DNA of 6,719 nucleotides from Treponema sp. (GTDB lineage Bacteria; Spirochaetota; Spirochaetia; Treponematales; Breznakiellaceae), in contig JAITBO010000055.1 of NCBI GenBank assembly GCA_031283505.1, forward strand, positions 1-6,719. Reading direction: 5' to 3'. The number at the start of each line of letters is the position of its first letter. The stretch's first letter is position 1. The translations under genes were made by a program, and so were the position numbers. The notes under the pieces were generated by a model. That model was not told where the DNA came from. It worked only from the letters and a program-made list of their open reading frames with translations, and ran no database searches. Shown one piece after another: positions 5,167-6,719 of the stretch.

Positions 5167-6276
5167 TCACCGGCATTTTCTGTACATGAGGAGGGAATAG
5201 CAATTGGAACCCAGGTTGTGATGAGCTGTTTTAAGTTCAAACCCGGCCCGTTCCACTGCCGCGTTAAGTTCCGCAAAACGGTACATCTTGCTGTTCCCGT
5301 TAGCCATACAGGTAAAATAGAGGGATGTCGCCTGGAGAGAGTAGGCGGAAGCCGCGAACCGCTGTTGATCCCAAAGGGGTTCCAGCACATAGACATCGGT
5401 TTCCGGGCCTGCGGCACGCCTTACCCTGGAGAGGATCTCCGTCACTTCTTCCAGAGCAAAGCAGTCCAGGAACTGGCTCATCCACACGGTGTCGGCGCCT
5501 TCCGGGAAGACAGCCGCCGTGTCCAGCACATTGCAGGGAAAGACGGCTATGCGTTCGGCAAATCCCGCATCTCCGGCGTTTTTTTCCGCCGCCGCTGCCT
5601 GCCCCGGCAGGTCTATGATGGTAACCCGCACATCGGGATCATAACGGCAGCAACTTATGGCCCATTTCGCCGTATTCCCCCCTATGTCAAAGAGGTTCCG
5701 GGGCTTTTCGGCGAACACCAGGGGCAGAGCGTCAGGAAAGGCAATATCCGAATAGAAGTGATCAAAAGCAAACCAGCTCTTTTTTATCTTTTTCGGAAGG
5801 GACGAGAGGGCTTCGTAGAGGGTACGCCAGGAATCCCCAAAGACCTTAAGCCCCTCCGGTTTTCCGTTTTTTATTGATTCAGCGAGTTCAAACGCCCCTT
5901 TATAGCACACATCGTTTACAAAGTTGAAGTTGATCCGGCTCATGCTGTCTTCCAGCAGAAACCAGCCCGTCTTTCCCAGCACGAACCGCTCTTCTTCCGG
6001 CGGACCGCCAGCCGTATCGGGTCTAAGTTTGAGCACGTTCATACCCAGGGCAATCTCCATCAAAACCCCTGCGCCGTAAAGGGAAACCCCCGCCGCCCCG
6101 GAAACCCCGGCGCGGGTAAGCCCTGTTTCTCCGACGTCAGAAATCTTCCCCAGAATCCCCAGTTCCAGGAGGGCCCGTACCGCCTGAAAGGTGAGGGGAG
6201 AGAAGGCTATTTTTTGAGCCTCGAATTTTGCGTCTATTGCAGGTATTTTATCCGCGATATAATTACTTTTTCCCAT
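5167..6276 (-). CDS. SAM-dependent O-methyltransferase-like protein
   Basis: The 369-residue product has the layout of class I methyltransferases related to the O-methyltransferase (Methyltransf_2) family. An N-terminal helical, winged-helix-like part (about 1-100) probably serves dimerisation and substrate binding. It is followed by a Rossmann domain with the SAM-binding motif LFDIGGNTAKWA (195-206), the acidic residue after strand 2 in IIDLPG (220-225), and WMSQFLDCF (265-273). The C-terminal strand region includes VYVLEPLWD (295-303). The substrate cannot be read from the sequence. Being first in a unit with the ketoacyl-synthase-like gene suggests methylation of a polyene or aryl head group, since methyltransferases are common in aryl-polyene-like clusters. 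A modest AAAGG about 12 bases before the ATG is the only ribosome binding signal. The next gene follows within 20 bases. Confidence 0.85.
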   Translation of the reverse strand: MGKSNYIADKIPAIDAKFEAQKIAFSPLTFQAVRALLELGILGKISDVGETGLTRAGVSGAAGVSLYGAGVLMEIALGMNVLKLRPDTAGGPPEEERFVLGKTGWFLLEDSMSRINFNFVNDVCYKGAFELAESIKNGKPEGLKVFGDSWRTLYEALSSLPKKIKKSWFAFDHFYSDIAFPDALPLVFAEKPRNLFDIGGNTAKWAISCCRYDPDVRVTIIDLPGQAAAAEKNAGDAGFAERIAVFPCNVLDTAAVFPEGADTVWMSQFLDCFALEEVTEILSRVRRAAGPETDVYVLEPLWDQQRFAASAYSLQATSLYFTCMANGNSKMYRFAELNAAVERAGFELKTAHHNLGSNCYSLLMYRKCR

Positions 6277-6302
6277 AAATATGATAAGCCTTTTTCAGAA
6301 CG

Positions 6303-6330
6303 GGTATAAAAAATAAGGATAAGCCGTAAA
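6303..6330 (-). promoter_or_regulatory. Tentative promoter of the methyltransferase unit
   Basis: On the minus strand TTTACG (6330-6325) and TATACC (6308-6303) are 16 bases apart, each matching four of six consensus positions, and the start codon lies about 27 bases beyond. The AT-rich context supports a promoter, but the match is weak. Confidence 0.22.
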
Positions 6331-6475
6331 GATTGAAATTACTAAAAATCAATCAACGAACAGCCCTTTTAGAAAGCATAGCCCAAGCTACCGGTAGAAA
6401 TCAATAGACCGCATTGCCTAATAATTAATCTAGTCGAAAAGGGGCGGTTGCCCGGAAACAAAAACCTAGCCAAAA

Positions 6476-6719
6476 TCAGGCCACCGGGGCCCGGCCATCC
6501 TCATGACAGGAGGCTTTTTCACCATGCTTTTTTTCCCGGTTTAGTTTCAAGAGCTGCCCAACCGCCTCGTTCAGCCTCCGGTTCATTACTACCGGGTTAT
6601 ACCCCGCCCTCCGCCGCAGGAGCTCGGCCTTGCACTCCTCGGAAATATCAGGCGATTCCATCAGCCGTTCATAGGGTGTCCTCGGCTCCTTTTCGTAGAC
6701 CTTCCGGTAGCGACCGTCC
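6476..6719 (-). CDS. Transposase C-terminal end, integrase type, partial
   Basis: The open frame enters from the right edge and ends at a TGA (6478-6476), giving the last 80 residues of a protein whose start lies outside the window. It opens DGRYRKVYEKEPRTPYERLM and continues with SPDISEECKAELLRRRAGYN and PVVMNRRLNEAVGQLLKLNR. The TPYERLMESPDI segment followed by a helical NP-containing tail is what I know from the C-terminus of DDE/integrase-core transposases of the IS1202/ISNCY type; the exact IS family is uncertain. The catalytic core is not in the window, so I cannot say whether the element is intact. It lies about 200 bp upstream of the methyltransferase on the same strand, so the IS end must fall between them. 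Confidence 0.72.
   Translation of the reverse strand, partial: DGRYRKVYEKEPRTPYERLMESPDISEECKAELLRRRAGYNPVVMNRRLNEAVGQLLKLNREKKHGEKASCHEDGRAPVA

Noticed and set aside
3841..5200. Long plus-strand open frames opposite xdhC and the ketoacyl-synthase-like gene
   Set aside because: They have glycine- and arginine-rich translations without domains and oppose well-supported genes, as expected of GC-rich shadows.

Overview
The window looks like a bacterial chromosome segment, most likely from a spirochaete of the genus Treponema (possibly a gut type). This rests on an exported DUF3798 protein whose signal peptide ends in a GGGKQ-type junction, on the combination of gene families, and on the many hairpin repeats. 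It is an inference from family knowledge, not a database result. Every clearly recognisable gene is on the minus strand, so transcription runs from high to low coordinates.

Layout from right to left, in the direction of transcription. (a) 6719-6476 is the C-terminal end of an integrase-type transposase that begins outside the window. (b) 6475-6277 is an AT-rich spacer that must hold the insertion-sequence end and probably a promoter. (c) 6276-3403 is a tight three-gene unit: a SAM-dependent O-methyltransferase-like protein, a short ketoacyl-synthase-like protein of the chain-length-factor type known from aryl-polyene-like clusters, and an XdhC/CoxI-family molybdenum cofactor maturation protein. 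The last two genes overlap. (d) 3402-3284 contains a 55-bp hairpin element flanked by an 8-bp direct repeat, placed directly before the ribosome binding site of the next gene. (e) 3283-2084 is diaminopropionate ammonia-lyase (ygeX), highly recognisable. (f) 2083-1797 is a spacer with a small palindrome cluster and a candidate promoter. (g) 1796-546 is an exported DUF3798 protein. (h) 545-106 has no convincing gene. It holds two composite copies, plus one degraded copy, of a palindromic repeat family whose hairpins share a CGGTT loop. (i) 105-1 may be the 3' end of a plus-strand gene running in from the left.

How the genes might work together: YgeX degrades 2,3-diaminopropionate to pyruvate and ammonia. 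XdhC helps load the molybdenum cofactor into xanthine-dehydrogenase-like enzymes, and in enterobacteria ygeX lies in a cluster with molybdenum hydroxylase genes. The YgeX/XdhC adjacency may therefore be a remnant of that association, but no hydroxylase subunit is present here. The methyltransferase and ketoacyl-synthase-like genes are two pieces of a polyene or fatty-acid-like biosynthetic cluster whose catalytic synthase, carrier protein and dehydratase are not in the window. The transposase next to them suggests that the cluster was cut or rearranged. The most unusual content is the REP-like hairpin repeats and the repeat in the ygeX leader.
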